Assembly: GCA_910588625.1 (NCBI GenBank)
Contig: CAJUQN010000125.1
Coordinates: 1-6,849 of the forward strand
Direction of reading: 5' to 3'
Source: an uncultured Oscillospiraceae bacterium
GTDB lineage: Bacteria > Bacillota > Clostridia > Oscillospirales > Oscillospiraceae
Length of the DNA stretch: 6,849 nt
The translations under genes were made by a program, and so were the position numbers. This document shows positions 5,965 to 6,849 of the stretch, piece by piece. Each line of letters begins with the position of its first letter. The first letter of the stretch is position 1. The notes under the pieces were generated by a model. That model saw nothing but the letters and a program-made list of their open reading frames with translations, searched no databases and was not told where the DNA came from.

Positions 5965-6336
5965 GACCCATTGCAGAGTAATGAGACGATTCAGCAGTTT
6001 ATGAAGCTGCTGGAGGAAAACAACCGGCAGGGGCAGGCGCAGGATTTGTCTCTCCTGATGTTCTACATGGACGGCATGACCCGGCAATTCGAGGCCGTAT
6101 CCCAGGAATTGCAGGAGGTCCGCCAGCAGCTTGCCCAGGCCCAGGAATCCCCAGCGAAAAAGGCCATTGGCCGAATGGTGGAAGCCCTGGGGCACAAGGT
6201 AGAGAAGGCGCGGGAGGCACTGGATGATCTGCGGGAGAGAATCACGGATTGCGCCAAAAATGCTGTGGAAAACTTCAAGGAGGCGGGTGTGACCGCATTG
6301 GACAAGGCCGTGTCCGCCATTGGAGTCAAAAGCTGA
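5962..6336 (+). CDS. DUF6674 family-like protein, short, with abnormal start
   Basis: A 121-residue protein if read from TTG 5971, or 124 from ATA 5962, the codon best spaced from the RBS. The sequence begins QSNETIQQFMKLLEENNRQG, continues with DLSLLMFYMDGMTRQFEAVS and is then a long, charged, probably coiled-coil helix with heptad-like EVRQQLAQAQ and EKAREALDDLRERI, ending GVTALDKAVSAIGVKS. It fits what I recall of DUF6674 proteins of clostridial ICEs, which are cytoplasmic, of unknown function and usually much longer; the break comes right after AIGVK, where homologues continue. I therefore think it is C-terminally truncated. It is likely co-transcribed with virB4. The gene may be non-functional: compromised start, early stop and a following gene fragment fused by an apparent deletion. 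Confidence 0.65.
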   Translation: MDPLQSNETIQQFMKLLEENNRQGQAQDLSLLMFYMDGMTRQFEAVSQELQEVRQQLAQAQESPAKKAIGRMVEALGHKVEKAREALDDLRERITDCAKNAVENFKEAGVTALDKAVSAIGVKS

Positions 6337-6849
6337 CTTGGTTCGGGCGAAAGAGAAGGCAAGCGAGTGGCAGGCCCGTGTCCGGGACATTGAGCGGCAG
6401 ATCACAGAGCAGGAAAACCTTGAAATCATCCAGGCGGTGCGCGGCATGATCTCCGCACCGGAGGACCTGCGGGCCGTACTGGATATGATCCGGGCGGTAA
6501 ATGCGCCGTCCACAACCAATTCTGGATACATGGAGTGCTTTGACACCACCCCGCCCACCCTGCGGGCCAGTGTCAGCGGGGATGTGCTGCGGGTGGAGGC
6601 TGCGGATGATCTCTCCGGCGTGGCGCATATCACCGTAAATGGAACGTGCTATCCCAACCTGACCGGCAATGCGGTGGATGTGCCCCTGAAAGACCTGGGG
6701 ACTTCTGAGCAGATCACTGTCCAGGCGGCGGACAAGGCTGGGAAGCTCCGTCAATCCCAGCATTACGCTCCAGGATGCCGAGTTCAAAATCATGTAGGGA
6801 ATTGCTTTGAAGGTTTCCCTGCTCATCATTTCAAGCTAATGAAACTGGG
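6320..6849 (+). CDS. DUF4315 domain fused to an Ig-like CD1107-type domain, probably broken
   Basis: A frame without ATG near its start; TTG 6320 is the likeliest start (TTG 6338, one base after the previous stop, is the alternative). Residues ~4-57 match DUF4315: KADLVRAKEKASEWQARVRD, then ERQITEQENLEIIQAVRG and SAPEDLRAVLDMIRA, a helical-hairpin-like cytoplasmic protein of unknown function. Directly after a linker (NAPSTTNSGYMECF), residues ~75-141 read DTTPPTLRASVSGDVLRVEA, then DDLSGVAHITVNG and ITVQAADKAG, the Ig-like domain I associate with secreted CD1107/DUF4366-type ICE proteins. No signal peptide lies between, so the Ig-like part could not be exported in the normal way. The unshifted frame stays open to the window end but turns unprotein-like after 6743; a shifted frame gives a sensible end at 6797. 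I regard it as a decayed fusion of two genes. Confidence 0.55.
   Translation, partial: MESKADLVRAKEKASEWQARVRDIERQITEQENLEIIQAVRGMISAPEDLRAVLDMIRAVNAPSTTNSGYMECFDTTPPTLRASVSGDVLRVEAADDLSGVAHITVNGTCYPNLTGNAVDVPLKDLGTSEQITVQAADKAGKLRQSQHYAPGCRVQNHVGNCFEGFPAHHFKLMKL
6743..6797 (+). pseudogene. Frameshifted C-terminal end of the Ig-like domain
   Basis: After DKAG (ending 6742) the original frame reads KLRQSQHYAPGC, while the frame starting at 6744 reads SSVNPSITLQDAEFKIM and stops at TAG 6795-6797. The latter has the alternating pattern of a last beta strand. GGGAAGCTCC in place of an expected GGGAAC-AGC-TCC suggests a 2-base loss, which would encode DKAGNSSV. The remaining 52 bases to the window end show no feature I can name. 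Confidence 0.4.

Noticed and set aside
5692..6633. A 313-codon minus-strand open frame spanning the end of virB4 and the following genes
   Set aside because: It crosses several plus-strand coding regions, has no RBS, and its composition looks like a shadow frame.
1..6849. CRISPR array, tRNA, rRNA, oriT or attachment site
   Set aside because: No regularly spaced repeats, tRNA-like cloverleaf, rRNA sequence, relaxase-adjacent inverted repeats or integrase gene were seen.

Overview
The window is part of the transfer region of an integrative and conjugative element (ICE) of the Tn1549/CTn type found in Firmicutes. The host is probably a GC-rich gut clostridium, Oscillospiraceae/Lachnospiraceae-like. 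The evidence is gene content and order (VirB6/TrbL-like membrane protein, SpoVG, XF1762-type protein, DUF3848/DUF3849 protein, PrgI, VirB4 ATPase, DUF6674 and DUF4315 proteins), strong AGGAGG ribosome binding sites, TTG starts and GC-rich coding sequence. No integrase, relaxase, origin or element end lies inside the window, so element boundaries cannot be given. Family names come from memory of these elements, not from a search.

Layout. (1) Bases 3-2229, plus strand: a tightly packed operon of four genes, starting with the 3' part of a VirB6/TrbL-like gene that enters from the left. (2) Bases about 2230-3050: an AT-rich block carrying one minus-strand gene (2244-2888) with its own promoter and RBS. 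It sits inside the operon and appears to have replaced another gene. An orphan RBS plus ATGAGC remains on the left (ATG at 2226). On the right a short 3' coding remnant ends at 3117 and resembles the end of a DNA cytosine methyltransferase. (3) Bases 3120-5946: prgI and virB4, overlapping by about 74 bases and both apparently intact. (4) Bases 5947-6849: a degraded-looking tail. A DUF6674-like gene lacks a good start codon and is short. It runs into a DUF4315-like frame that is joined to an Ig-like domain normally found in secreted CD1107-type proteins, with a probable frameshift near 6743.

How the parts fit. The VirB6-like protein, PrgI and VirB4 are the membrane channel and energy module of a Gram-positive type IV secretion system. 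SpoVG, XF1762 and DUF3848/3849 proteins are accessory genes usual in this ICE group. The cell-wall hydrolase (CD1108-type) that I would expect between virB4 and the DUF4315/CD1107 genes is missing, which together with the fused and broken 3' genes suggests the element may be decaying or transfer-defective. The least familiar item is the minus-strand cargo gene, whose product looks like a distant relative of YpsA/DUF1273 (SLOG) proteins without the usual motif residues.
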